NCBI GenBank assembly: GCA_037355855.1
Contig: CM074760.1
Coordinates: 3,216,501-3,280,500 of the forward strand
DNA from: Pseudo-nitzschia pungens
Lineage: Eukaryota > Bacillariophyta > Bacillariophyceae > Bacillariales > Bacillariaceae
Direction of reading: 5' to 3'
Length of the DNA stretch: 64,000 nt
The notes under the pieces were generated by a model, which saw nothing but the letters and a program-made list of their open reading frames with translations, was not told where the DNA came from and did no database searches. Positions 18,896-30,877 of the stretch are shown here, piece after piece (position 1 is the stretch's first letter; every line of letters starts with the position of its first letter). Both the position numbers and the translations under genes were made by a program.

Positions 18896-20887
18896 TCAAC
18901 TCAAAAACGGATCAAATGGATTTGGTGAATTCGTGTGCAGTCCCTGGGTTGGATGTTGCTGGTACTGCTGATGATGCGACTGGTGCTGTTGGAACTGAGA
19001 ATACTGCTGGCGCTGCTGCTGATGCAACGACTGCCCGGAATACTGTTGATGATTCGGTATGCCGTTTGTTGTTCGGAGCTGGGTCGGATACGTGTTGGTA
19101 TCTACCATCGGCTGCTGCATCATCCCTCCGACCTGGTTGAACACAAACGGTTGTTGCTGCGGGACAACCATGAATTGCTGCTGATGCACGGAGTATTCGT
19201 TCGCGACAAACCCCTGTCGTTCCATCACTGGGGACTGTTGTTGTTCGACGGTTGTGTCGGAGCTGCTTACCGCGGTCGATGTCATTCCGATCGTCAGGGG
19301 CAGCACCAAAGAATTCTGACTCATGTACGTGTTGCTCAAATCGTGTGCCAGGGAGGAACCCTCCGACGTCGAGGAAGTCTTGACGGGCAAGTTCTCGAGC
19401 GAGAGCGACGTCGGAACCGAAATGACCGGAACCGTTGATTTCAATGGGTCAAAATCGTCCAGGTTGTGCAGGCTGTGGGAGTGCCTGTGACCGGATGTCC
19501 TGGCACCACTCGCTGGGGCTCGAAGAGGGGGCAGCACCGGGGATGTGGATATCGTAGCCATGCTCTCGTTTTTTCTGTGGAGAGTCGCTGGAATGTCTTT
19601 GATAGCATTCGATGATACCAAGCTTTCCAGTGTCGACGATCCGTTTTTCGGTTCGACTTCCTTGACGAAACTGTGCGATCTGCTGTGCCGATGATTCGTT
19701 CCATCTGATCCATTCATTGATTCAGACTTTTCCTTTTGGCCCAGGTCGATTTTCGGAGGATAGTGTTTGGAGCTTGCTTTCAAACTCTTTGAGATCGGAG
19801 TCATCGGGTTCGATGTTGGCTTTGCCAAGGAGTTTTGCGACATCGAATGACTCACGGGAGCGGTTGCATCGCTCGAAATTGTGTGTTTCATTGGCGATGC
19901 TCCGTTCACCGCAACCGAGTTTGCAGCACTCTTTGCCATCTTCAACGTCTTGCCCGAAGTAGGTGGCTTGGACTCATTATTCGTGCCGCTGCTGGCGCCG
20001 CTGCCATTGCCGAGTTTCTCGGGAACCTTTTCCGCGTTCCTGCGAGCGCCGTCGTATTCGTCTTTGGAAGCTTTTGCGGACTGCTGCTTTCCCGCTTTGA
20101 TCTCGTCCATTGCTTCTCGCAACTTTTTTCGTAGCTCCTTGTTCCTCAGCTCGGCCTTTTCTCGGAGCCCCTGCTCTTCACGCAATTTGCCGTCCAGGTC
20201 TTTGTTTTTGGCCTCCAATTCCTTGTTCTTGTCTCGCTGTGGCAAGAAAAATAGAAAAAAAAAAGAATGATACACAACAAAGCAAAAACTCGGTGAGTTT
20301 CCAAAATCAGAAGCAAAACCGCCCGGTCACACGTCCCTGCTAGTGCCGTATCACTATGTCTACACGGATTGCACGACTATCATTACTGTTATTATCAATT
20401 TGAATTCAATTGAAAATTCGTTGTAATGGATCGGATCGGATCCGATCCGATCCGATCCGAGTCAGAAAATTGCTTACCAGTACTTTTATATCGGTTTGGA
20501 GCGTCTTGATGGATTTTTCGGCATCGCTGACCTCCATTTTCATCTGGTCTAAAAAGTAGAACACCTTTCCGAGTCCGATCGAGCTGACTCCGCCGTTGCT
20601 ATCGAACGACTGTGGCAGCTTTAGGCTCGTCCTCCCTTGGATGGTCGTCTTTTTTTTGTTTACGGATTTGGTGGTTGGCGGGGGTTTCTCCGTGTTGTTG
20701 TTGTTGCTGCTGCTGCTGTTGTTGTTGTTGGTGGTGGTGGACGTCGAAGCGGAAGCCGAAATCGGGGGCTTGGGAATGGGTGCGTTCGGCAGCGACGAGG
20801 AATGGCCAGACGACAATCGGGTGGGCATCGGCGACGTCGTCGAACCTCCCGGAGTCGTGGGAGGGGTGGCAGCAATGTTCGTGCTGT

Positions 20888-20922
<35 letters not shown>

Positions 20923-23900
20923 TTGTTGCTGTTATAGTTGATGTGTGACGACGAGGATGCGTTCGCCGACGCCGACGCCGACGCCGACGTCAACTGCACA
21001 TGGGAGTTGTTGTTCGTTGTTTGCTGCGGCGGAGGATTTGTCGGAAACGACAACGACGACGATCCCAATGATACCGGTCGGTGTTGGTGTTGGTGTTGGT
21101 GTTGCGGAACCATCGTACTGTTGGAAGTGGGTAGAAGTGGTTGTAGAGGTGGTTGTAGAGGTGGCTGTAGAGGTGGTTGTAGAGGTGATTGTAGGGGTGG
21201 TTGTAGAGGTGGTTGTAGGGGTGGTTGTAGGGGTGGTTGTAGGGGTGGTTGCGGTGCGGCTGCCGCATGATAGTGATGATGCACTGGCGGAGGGGGCAGC
21301 TGCTGGGTCGGAGCAATCTGCTGGGGTTCCTGCGCAATGATCACTGTTTTGGGGTCGGACAAGGTCGTGAACGTGGATTGGCTCGACAGATCCCTCGTGT
21401 GCTGCTGAATCGGCGCGGTGGTGGTAGTGTATTGAATGTATTGCTGCTGGTGATGGTGATGAGGAATTTGGGAGTATTGCACGGTCGCCGGGGGTGCGAG
21501 GTGGTGTTGCGGATAGTGGTGGTTCACCTGGACCTGGGAAAATTGTGGGTGGGGATTATGCTGGTGGTATTGCTGTGGGATCACGTCGTACGTCTGTTGT
21601 ATTGTAGATACGGGCTGGATCACGACTGGTTGGAGGGGAATCTGGGAAACAGTGGCATTCATCGTAGCGGTGGGTTGCTGAAAGGGTTGCTGGAGGATGG
21701 GGATGGTTCGGTTTTGCTGCGGCGTTGATTGCTGCTGGTGATGATGTTGATGATGATACGTCGGGTTTGGTTGACTCAGAGACTGATATTGTTGCGGCGG
21801 TTGCGGCTGGTGTTGTGGTCGACGTTGTGTTTGCTGCGGCTGCGGCTGCGGTTGCGGCTGCCGTTGAGGTTGCTGCTGTTGCTGCTGTTGAGAATGCTGT
21901 TGCTGTTGAGGATGCTGCAAGACCACCACGTTGTTGTTGTTGTTGTCGGGAGTCGGTGCCGTTGCCGGAGCCGTTGCCGCGACTACTGCTACCGCCGGGG
22001 TTGTTGTTGTTGTTATTGCTGTTGCTGTTGTCGCGGTCGTAACCGCCGCTGCCGGAGCAGCCGGTTTCGTTTGGAGTATGATAGAACCGGGATCCTTCAC
22101 ATTGGTGACGACAAACCGGCCCTTTCGTTTTACGGTCGGCGCGCTCTTTCCATCAAAGGTTTGGGGTTGCACCGTCTGCGCCGTGGCCGTGCTCCCCGCG
22201 GTGCTGCCCGGCATGGGAGATTGGCTCCGAGACGACGAGGAAATGTTGGGGAGTGGTGGTGGATTGGTCGCGGTGCCGCCGTTGGTGGATGGAAGTCCGG
22301 TCGCCGACGAGTTTGAGTTCGATGCAGTTGTTGATGCCGTTGCTGTTGCTGTAGTGGCTGCGATCCTCACAACGTTGGGTATCACCGGTGTCTCTTGCAG
22401 CAGATTGAAGCGCCCCTTTTTCTTCTTGACATAGTACACTTCTTCCTGCATTTTGATGATCGGTATCGCCCCGACCATGCCAATGATCTGATCCTCGGTT
22501 TGAATGGGAAGATTCGTCAACTCGATTTGCGGCTGCGGCTGCGGTTGTTGTGGCAGTTGCTGCCGTGGAGGTTGAGGTTGCTGCTGATGTTGCTGCTGAT
22601 GTTGTTGCTGTTGTTGTTGTTGCGTCTGCGGTGGTGGATCGTTGGACACCACTGCTTGAGCCGGGTGGTGAGTGGTGTCTTCCTTTTTCGATAACGACAA
22701 CGATGACGATTCCTGTTGCGTTTCCACTGCTTGGAGCATCGATACGCCACAATCTTGTGCCGCCGCATCGACCGGCAGGGTGACAACGCTTGGAATCTGG
22801 GCAGGGATTTCGTAATACACCGTCGGTTGCTGCGTTGTCGGCATGGCTACCAACATTTGGGGATTCTGCGGTTGGGTTTGCACTTGGTTTTGGGTTTGGG
22901 ATTGAATTTGCGGTTGGGTTTGCAGTTGAGGTTGGGGAGTGTTGTTGTTGTTGCCGCTGCTGCTTCTGTTGCTGTTGTTGTTGTTATCCACGCTTTGTGT
23001 TTTTGCTGGTGGCTGCTGTTGCTGCTGTTTCGGCAGATGTGGTGGCAGAGCTTGCTCCCCATGGGGAGCCGATGTCGTTGTCGTTGTCGTTGTCGTTGTC
23101 CTAGGGCCTGCTGGATCCGTTGCTGTTGCTGTCGTTGCTGTCGTTGCTGTTGTTGCTGCAGTTGTCGGTGTGCTGCCATCCCCGTTCCTGTCGACGTTTG
23201 CGGCGGAGGAAGAGATTCCACCTTCCGTTGCGGCGGAAGCCGATGGATTCTCGGCAGCCGCAGCAGCGGGCGATGGCGTCTGAGTCTTGGAAGCGGGATT
23301 GTGATGGTTCGCCACTGTCGTTGTCGCAACAGAAGTATTCAGGGGAGGCGCTGTCGCTGTTGCTGTGGCTGTGGCTATCGCCGCGCCTTGCATCGCACCG
23401 TCGTCCACCTTGTCCATCCTGATGTTTGGTACCGGTATAGCTTTTTGTTGTTGTTGAGAAGACCAAGACCGATCGGTGGGCAGAGAATGGTTCGGTGGTT
23501 CCGCCGGGAAATTGTTGTTGTTGTTGTTTGTGTTTGTGTTTGTGTTTGTGTTGTTGCTGTTTCTGTTTCTGTTGTTGTTGCTGTTTCTGTTGTTGTTTAT
23601 GTTGTTCTTGTCAATCGAATTGGTCCGTGGTTCATGATCGATGCCGCTCCCGCTGCTTCTCTTTGTCGGATGTGTTTGCGGTTCTCGCCGTTCTTCCTGT
23701 GCAAGGTTTGCTCTCTGTTCCTTGTTCGTTGCTGCCTCTTCCAACGATTGCCGAGCAGAAGTTGTAGTAGTAGCAGTAGCAGTAGCAGTATCCGTAGCTG
23801 CAGAGGTAGTATCAGCAGTATCGGTAGTATCAGCAGTAAGGTTATCGGTAATAGCAGAAGAAAAAGTTGCAACGGCTGTTGTGGGTTTTGGTTCCTGTTC

Positions 23901-23948
23901 CACCATGGTGGTTCTCTGTTCTCTCGACGAGAAACCAATGCGTTGCAT
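18896..23948 (-). CDS. Large Q/N/T-rich coiled-coil protein with KGRF peptides
   Basis: Two exons, 23948-20478 and 20236-18896. The 241-bp intron starts GTAAGC, ends CCACAG and is phase 0. The product is 1603 aa. The family is not recognised. Seen: about 1080 residues of Gln/Asn/Thr/Ala/Pro-rich low complexity including a PPLQ tandem repeat; two related basic peptides, KKKGRFNLL (about 507) and KRKGRFVV (about 605); then a conserved-looking segment S-I-G-L-G-K-V-F-Y-F-L-D-Q-M leading into a coiled coil at about 1130-1215 that spans the splice junction; and a Ser/Gln-rich tail. A second ATG in an equally good context (CCACCATGGTG) lies 14 codons in. The coiled coil suggests an oligomeric scaffold or regulator (inference). 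Confidence 0.75.
20428..20461. repeat. GATCC/GGATC palindromic run in an intron
   Basis: GGATCGGATCGGATCC is followed by (GATCC)n. The result is a near-perfect inverted repeat with no loop, lying 16-50 bp inside the intron from its 5' splice site. Confidence 0.8.
21128..21252 (-). repeat. 12-bp minisatellite encoding Pro-Leu-Gln-Pro repeats
   Basis: About ten units of GTAGAGGTGGTT / GTAGGGGTGGTT on the plus strand. On the coding strand they give a PPLQ tandem repeat inside the 1603-aa protein. Confidence 0.9.
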
Positions 23949-24889
23949 GGTGCTGGGTTTGTTTTTTTGTTTATTTTTTAGCTGCTTGCACCGTATTCCA
24001 GTTCCCCTCCTTCGAAGAATCGCGTTCGGTTGCCGTTGCGTTTCGAAAAGTCACAAAAAGCGTTACAAACACAATTAATTAAGGTTACTTGTACTTGTAC
24101 GCTACGATTACGGCCAGGTCACAAAAAGCGGACGGAGCTTTTGTTTGCGGAGAGAGAAAGACATAAATAAATAATAGAAGCAGTAGTGAGAGACGATGAG
24201 CGATGAGCGTCGACGAAACTGAATCGCGGTTCCGGTTCCCTTTCGAGGTTGGTTCGACAAAAAAAGCAAGATTACTGCCCGTGACGTGACCGACGAGTTC
24301 TGTTCTTAGAACTCGAAGTTTTTATTTAGGGTTGGGGTTTAAACACGTGACACTACAACGACGACATTGAGAACATTGCGCCATGCATCATTTTCAATCC
24401 CAGAAAACAATAAATACGAAGTAACCTTACGAAGCAGAAGTAGAGGTAAGATTACTTCGTACGTACGGTAGTAATAAAAAATGTGAGGAATTCCCTACTA
24501 GTGGTACTAGTAGGAACGAATCAACTCACTCTGTACTGCTTGTTACTACTACCACTACTAGTATTACTACTACTACTAGTAGTAGCATCCTCTTACTTGC
24601 CCTGTTGCGCTTCTGCCCTATTCAAAAAGGTGGCGATTGCGGTCCCAAATCGACCGGTACCACAACTACTAACTCGGTTCTCAACGAGCACGGCAAAAAA
24701 TACTACTAGTAGGGCGGTGCTTGGTGCTGCTTCTTCTTGTTCTTGTTCTTGTTGTTGCTGCTGGTGGTGGGGTTCAACAGCTTGTTGTTCTTTGGGATGC
24801 TGGTCCCCAAAGCTTGGTTTTTGGAATTGCTGCTGGTGGTGGTGGTGCTGCTGCTGCTAGGACTGATATTGGGTGGATTTGGCGTCTTT

Positions 24890-24924
<35 letters not shown>

Positions 24925-26915
24925 TTGTTGTTGGGTCCGGCAAGCAATGCCATTGTCATCGTTGCCGTTATTGTTGACGTTGTTCTTGAATGATTGTTGT
25001 TTCCAGTGGGACCCCCTGTTGTGCTGGCAGTGCACGTGCTCATCTGCCGGGTGATGATTGCTTGTTGTTGTTGTTGATGTCGGTTGTGGTAGTATTTGTG
25101 GTGGTACTATTGGTGGGAATACTACTAGTAGTAGTACTACTAGTAGTAGCAGCAACAGAAGCAACCGGAGCAAAGGGATCACCACCACCAGCAGCAGAAG
25201 AACCACGGCCGTGGGAATAGGTTCTTGAATAGTCGTACTACTACTACTACTACTCATTGGAGTAGTTGTAGGCAGCATACGGTACTAGTAGGTGGTCCGG
25301 CCACTGGCAAGATCCAAGAGGAGGAGGAGGAGGGAAGATGGAAGGTGCAAGCAATAACAAGAAGCAAGCAGCAACAATCATGTTTTGAGAGGAGTCGTCA
25401 TCATCAAAGGAACAAGCATTGGTCAGAGACAGAGGCGGTGGCGGAGGAGGATGTGCGGACTATTGTATCCGGAAATAGAATGATACCATGCTGGATGGTT
25501 CTGGTCCGACAGCACACCATGGGGATGATTGTGTTTCTTCTTCTTTTCGATACGATCCACCACCAAGAAGAACAATGGATTATCATCGTTTGCTCTGCCT
25601 TCTTCTTCTTTCTAACTTCTTGCAGTACTACGGTATGTTGTACTTTGCGCAATCGAGATAGTTGGACTGCACTACCGGCAGTATTAATTGATTTGGTTGA
25701 TTGGTTTCTTTTCGTTCATTCGATTTTGATTGATTGATTGATAGTAGTTGTTGATTACTGATTTTGATTTGAGAGAGATGATGGATGATAAAAAAAAATG
25801 ATTTTGAGAAGCCACGAACAGAAAGAAAACCGAGCTTCGTAGTCGATCTATCGAAACAGAACCATTCGAACCAACCAAAACGAAACAATAACTGATACAT
25901 TCCTGGATCCCCTCCGTAATTATCCCTCAAAAGGTACGAAGTATTTTTAAATAATGCGAAGTAACCTTAATCTTACCATACTCGAAGTAACTTACACTAC
26001 AATGGCCCCGATGGAAACCTCTTGTATCTACCATTAGTAACCTTATGTCCGAGACCGTAACCGGGTTATTATTACGTAGTATTTTTCTTTTTTTTCCGAG
26101 TCAGATTTATTGGGATTTTTGGAACGCAATGCCCGGCCCCGCCGCTTCGTTCAGTCGTGGCCATTTTTGGTCCCAAGAAAAAAAATACTACCGGAACGTA
26201 CGAATAATTACCGTAGGGTAACCTTGCTTCACTGAATATGAAAGGACGAGCTTTCGGCCGGCCCGGAAGAGAACCGTGCCAGTCGACTGACACGTTTGGT
26301 TTTCTCGGGGCAAATTAGTCCGGTTGCATTCGCGAGGAAGGTGCACGATAGAACATACTCGTAGAACGGTACGGTAACCTTACGTAATCTCAATGCTCAC
26401 TGTGACAGTCTTGGGAGAGTGATGGTGATACGGAACACATCTCAAAATCAAAATCAATGTTGAATTCAGCAGTCTGTCTACGAAAACCTCAAAGAGCACA
26501 ATTAACTCTGTTGGTTAGACCCAAAAAAAAAAATACCTCTACCTAGTAATTTACCAAGAAATGGAGTGGGTCTCGAACCATACCCATTCGCATTCCCATA
26601 CCTTCGACTCACCCTTCGGACGGCCAACCACAGAAGCCCAAGCCACGATACAAGTTGAGTGAGTCGCATCGAATCGATCATCAAAACCAACCTCCATCAA
26701 TCGATCGATCGATCTCAATCAATCAATCAAACTCAATCAAAATCCATCAAAAGCGATCGAGCGTTTCTGCTCCGTTCTATTCCAGTCCGGTCCGATCGGA
26801 GGCGACACAAAACACAAACCAAACCAAACCAAACCAAACCACCGACAAACACACGCAAAGAAATAAATCAAGCAAGCGAGCGAGCAAGCAAGCAAGCAAC
26901 AATTCGTTTTCCTCC
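23949..26915. other. Long intergenic stretch with low-complexity DNA
   Basis: 24060-24110, 24410-24475 and 25930-26400 are rich in GTAACCTTAC and CGTACGGTA words. 24480-25290 holds ACTACTAGTAGT and GTTGCTGTTGCT runs that create Ser-, Leu- and Gln-rich ORFs on both strands. 26695-26890 is GATCGATC/AATCAATC/ACCAAACCAA/AGCAAGCAAGC repeat in the leader of the next gene. No supported gene. Confidence 0.45.
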
Positions 26916-28283
26916 ATGCGTCTCGCGCTTCGCAAAATCTTCGGGAGGGACCGGGGCACTCCGTCTCTCGGAACGGGTGACTTTCTTATGCACGAGAGCG
27001 ATGTCGTCAAGATCCAGGCATTCGTTCGCGGCTGTTTGTGCCGCGCCATGGTCACAAAAATGGTGACGGAGTGGATCGATGAACTGCTGGCACGAAAGCG
27101 GAAACGAGAAGGAGTAGACCAAGACGAGGAGGAGGAGCAGGAAGAGTACGAATACGAGGAATACAGCGTCGACAGCATGGGCAATCCACTCGACGCACCT
27201 GGCGGTGATGACGATGACGATGGCGTTGGCGTTGGCGTTGGCGACACCGACGAAAACGACTATGAAACCATCGTTGAGGACGAGGACGGCATCGACGAGG
27301 ACAAACACGAACACGAAGACGAAGACGAAGACGAAGACGAACCGGGAGCCGATGCCCCGCCCCACGATCACCGGGCCGCCATGCAAAGCAGGCGGGGATC
27401 CTCGGTCCGGGACATGATGTCCAACTTCCAGGACGAAAACGCCCCGGCCACCAAGCGCAACTGGACGCCCAAGCAGGGCAAGAAGGACAAGGCGGCTTTC
27501 CTGAAGGGTCCGCCGGCGCCGCCCCCGCTCACCGAAACCGAACCGGCGGCGCCCAACCCCGAGGCCCCGCTCAAGAACGTGCAGCTCAAGAGAAACGCGA
27601 CGAAACACGTCGTGAGCTCGGAGGAACTCCTGAGGGAGCAAGAGGTGAGTCGGTGGTCGATGCAGTGATGTGCATGTACATGTACATGTATATGTACATA
27701 TATATATATATACACATACACACACACACAATACCGATACTGCTTGTATTGATCGTGATGAGAAGAATGATCACGATCTCGATCACCATCACCATGCTCG
27801 AGAACTTGAAGTGCGGTGGTTCGATGCGACGGATGATACGAGTAATCTTACCGCACCAATGGTTCACTCATTCATTATTCATTCATTCATTCTTTCCATA
27901 AAATATCATTTTCTCACTCCCATTGTCATTCTCATTGTCATTCTCATTACGATTTCGATTTCGATTCCGACCCAAATCGGGACCCGGGTGTTTTTTCTTT
28001 GTCGGTTGCCACAAACCACAAACCACAAACAACAAACAACAAACAACAATAGATTCGATTGAACGAAGAGATCCAGCGTCTCCTGGAGGACATCAAACGC
28101 ATAGGAGAACGCGGAAAGCCGTATGTCAATTTTGGTGATTTGTTCGACGACGACCAGGTGGCAAACTATTACGAGGCCCTGGTGGGAACACTCAAGGCCG
28201 CCAAGAAGAAAAAGCTGATCACCTACGACGGTCAAATACTGCTCAAGGGCGTCCACGACAAGTCGGAGATCCGGATTCTTTGA
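26916..28283 (+). CDS. IQ-motif protein with C-terminal costars domain
   Basis: Two exons, 26916-27644 and 28053-28283, with a phase-0 GTGAGT...AATAG intron. The product is 319 aa. Seen: an IQ-like calmodulin-binding motif near residues 33-45 (V-K-I-Q-A-F-V-R-G-C-L-C-R); a long Asp/Glu-rich central stretch; a Pro-rich linker; then the C-terminal 75 or so residues beginning I-R-L-N-E-E-I-Q-R-L. These contain Y-V-N-F-G-D-L-F, Y-E-A-L-V-G-T-L-K-A-A-K-K and I-L-L-K-G-V-H-D, the hallmark of the costars family (ABRA C-terminus, Dictyostelium costars; linked to actin/Rho regulation). The upstream in-frame ATG (26655) would add only repeat-encoded residues, so I prefer 26916. An actin-related role is inferred from the family. 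Confidence 0.85.
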
Positions 28284-29007
28284 GGAGGAGGTGGTGGTGG
28301 TGGAGCGTGCTTCACTGCATTGTGTTGCATTGCACCGTACTTTACTTTACTTTACTGTATTGTATTGTATTGTATTGTATAGTATTGTATGGATGGATGG
28401 ATCGTGCGGTTCGGTGCAGCGCTACGCATTGTCGAGCAGTACAATGCAATTCAATGCAATTCAATCCATGCCTGCTCTGCCAGGAATCGTGAGTGGTTTC
28501 GGGTTGGGTCCGTCTTGCCACTTCTGGGAACGTTTGTTTTCTGTTCTGTACTATTCTGTTCTATTCTGTTCTGTTCGGTTCGGTTCTGCCCCATGTGTGG
28601 TGTGCGGAACAAGAAGGCAATCATGGATGGGTTGCGGTAGTGCATTGCTTATTATTGCTTCCCGACCGTGATTTCATTATTTGCCGAGGAAAAACAGTAT
28701 CTGCATTCCTCGCGTGCCAATCTATTCATTCGTCATAAAATAATACACTACTTCCTATTTAATTCTATTGTGTCAATGCTAGAATATTATGCGATGTGTC
28801 CTGGCTGGTGCTGCGAATTGATCCGTCCGTTCCGTCGTTCGTCGGAAGCGTCCGCATTCACTTGGCTTGGCCAATTGCGTATCGTGTTTTGTCGTCTTGT
28901 TTCATTCCGTGTCATTTTGGTGGTGAATTGTGTTGTATTGTACGAAGTATTGATTTGCATTGTGCAGTGTTGCGTTGCGTTGTGTTGCGTTCCGTTGTTT
29001 CGCTCGG
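28284..29007. other. Intergenic between convergent genes
   Basis: Short tandem words: TTTAC and TTGTA pentamers (28340-28390), CAATG/CAATTC (28440-28470), TCTGT (28550-28580). No gene is recognised. Confidence 0.5.
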
Positions 29008-30131
29008 CTAGGCGAGGGCATCGACCAGCAACGACCGCGCGGGCTTGTCGCCCTCGAGCGACAGCGTGCCGTCGCACTCGTGGATCTTGGTCACGACGAA
29101 ATTGATCTTGGCGCCGCCGGTGATGGAATCGCCTCCCTTCGTCCACGTCTGCAGCTCCACGTCAAAGGTGTAGCCGGCTTGGCGAATCGTTTCCGCCGAT
29201 ACCATGGCATTGATGTAACCAAAGACCAGCATGCCCACGTGGGACGGAAAGCATTCGTTGACGACGCCCTTGAGCTGCATCGATGTTCATTATTGTTTGT
29301 TGTTGATACGATGTCATGTCATGTCATATCATGTCACAATACAAGTAATATACAAATATAGTATCGGAATGTTGTTCGTGTTGCGTTGCGAGAAAACAAG
29401 AGACGAGACGAGACGAGATAAGATAAGACAAGACGAGACGAGACACAGCAAAACAATCAAAGACCCGTGAGAATGATTTTGTTTGGGTTCGTCCAAACTT
29501 GGCAAGACACCGTGTTTTGCGTTGCGTTGCCTTGCTTTGCTTTGCTTTTATTCGCTTCTTCATCTTCTTTTTGTCGTACCTGACAGCCGATCGAAGGAAA
29601 GAAGACGAGGACGTTGCAGGAAACGTCGTAGTGCACGTGCGGGAGTTCGTTGAGTATCCACCCCTTTCCCTCGGAGGTTCTCGTTGTCGTGTTCGTTTTG
29701 CTGTCCTTGTCTTCGAGCCGAACATCGTCGTACGCCATTAGTATCCCTCCCAGGCCGTTCGAGTATTTGAGCATCATTTTTCGGAGAGAGTTTTCGACCG
29801 ATTGCTTGCAATCCTTGAGAGACCAGGGCAGCAGCGAGATGGAGAGCTTGGCTCTCTTGCGAAAGAACACCGGTCGATCGTTGTCGACGATGGAGTTATT
29901 GGAAAATTCCCTGCTCGAGGATTGTTGTTGTTGTTGTTGCTGCTGCTGCTTCGATGATTTTACCGATTCGACGACGATGCGTTGCGATTCGACAACACTC
30001 TCGCCGTCATCTTCTTGTTTGGAGACGAGGACTGGTCGTGGTTCCTGCTTGACCTTCTTGTCGCGACTTCTGCTCTTTTTTTTCTTGTCCGATCTCTGAC
30101 TGACGTCGCTTCCTCTGTCCCTCTTTCCCAT
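29008..30131 (-). CDS. DNA-directed RNA polymerase I subunit RPA43-like
   Basis: Two exons, 30131-29580 and 29274-29008. The 305-bp intron has GTACGA as donor and TGCAG as acceptor. The join reads SIGCQ-LKGVVN, and the product is 272 aa. Seen: a basic, Gln-rich N-terminus, then I-S-L-L-P-W-S-L...Y-S-N-G-L-G-G-I-L-M-A-Y-D, H-V-H-Y-D-V-S-C-N-V-L-V-F-F-P and L-K-G-V-V-N-E-C-F-P-S-H-V-G-M-L-V-F-G-Y-I-N-A. These are the conserved blocks of the RPA43/Rpb7 stalk subunit. In other eukaryotes the protein forms the Pol I stalk with RPA14 and contacts Rrn3/TIF-IA in rRNA transcription. The C-terminus is short. Confidence 0.87.
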
Positions 30132-30877
30132 CGTTGCTGGTCACTGTCTGTAGCTCGTGCGGTGTGCTTGAAGTACGTCCGAAAGAATCAATCAATCGAT
30201 CAATCAATACTGTACATGGAGTCCGAGACCGCTCTCTTCGTCGGTTCCAACACTAATGATAAACAAACCAAGATAATGCTGTGTTGGGGATGGATGAGTG
30301 ATCAAAAATCCATCAATCAATCAAAAATCAATTCGACAATGGATTTTGGTGGCTTTCACAGGTATTCGTGAATGAATGAATCCCCAAATAGGTTATGAGC
30401 CTACCGAGAAGTACGAACGAACTTGTACAATTAAAAGTTACCGGTAAACCTTACCGGTATGAATGAGATTTTCTTTCGATTTTATTCATTCTTCAATCAA
30501 AAAAAATAATTTTTACAAGAAAACAAACTCCAAATCGACGAACTCGGAATCAATGTGATTCGTACCGTACGTAACTTACCGGTATGCATGGTACAAGTAA
30601 GACCTTACTCGTAAAAGCAAGGCTCGTAAGGTCTTACTCCTAGCCTTGCCATTGCTAGCGATATTTTTTATTAAAATTTTGAGTTACGGTTATGGATTGG
30701 TAATCTCTCTATTATTTTATTCTTCGTTTGCCCGTGAATTCCAGTGACGCTCCAACCGTCCGAACGCGCATCGAGACAAACCTGGCTCTCGAGCGGATGC
30801 CGATAGCGGGCAACAGGAGAGCACGCCTCGGAAAATGGTAGGAAGGAGGAACCCCGACACGGTTGGTGTCGTTTTCG
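30132..30877. other. Intergenic
   Basis: AATCAATC runs (30185-30210 and 30300-30335) and a GTAAG/ACCGGTA-rich block at 30430-30650. No gene is recognised. Confidence 0.5.

Noticed and set aside
22716..23981. 421-codon plus ORF, Cys/Arg/Val-rich
   Set aside because: Antisense of Gln/Asn-rich coding repeats in the 1603-aa gene.
24706..25278. 190-codon minus ORF with poly-Ser, poly-Leu and poly-Gln
   Set aside because: Composition follows trinucleotide repeats; antisense ORFs are equally open, and there is no conserved segment.
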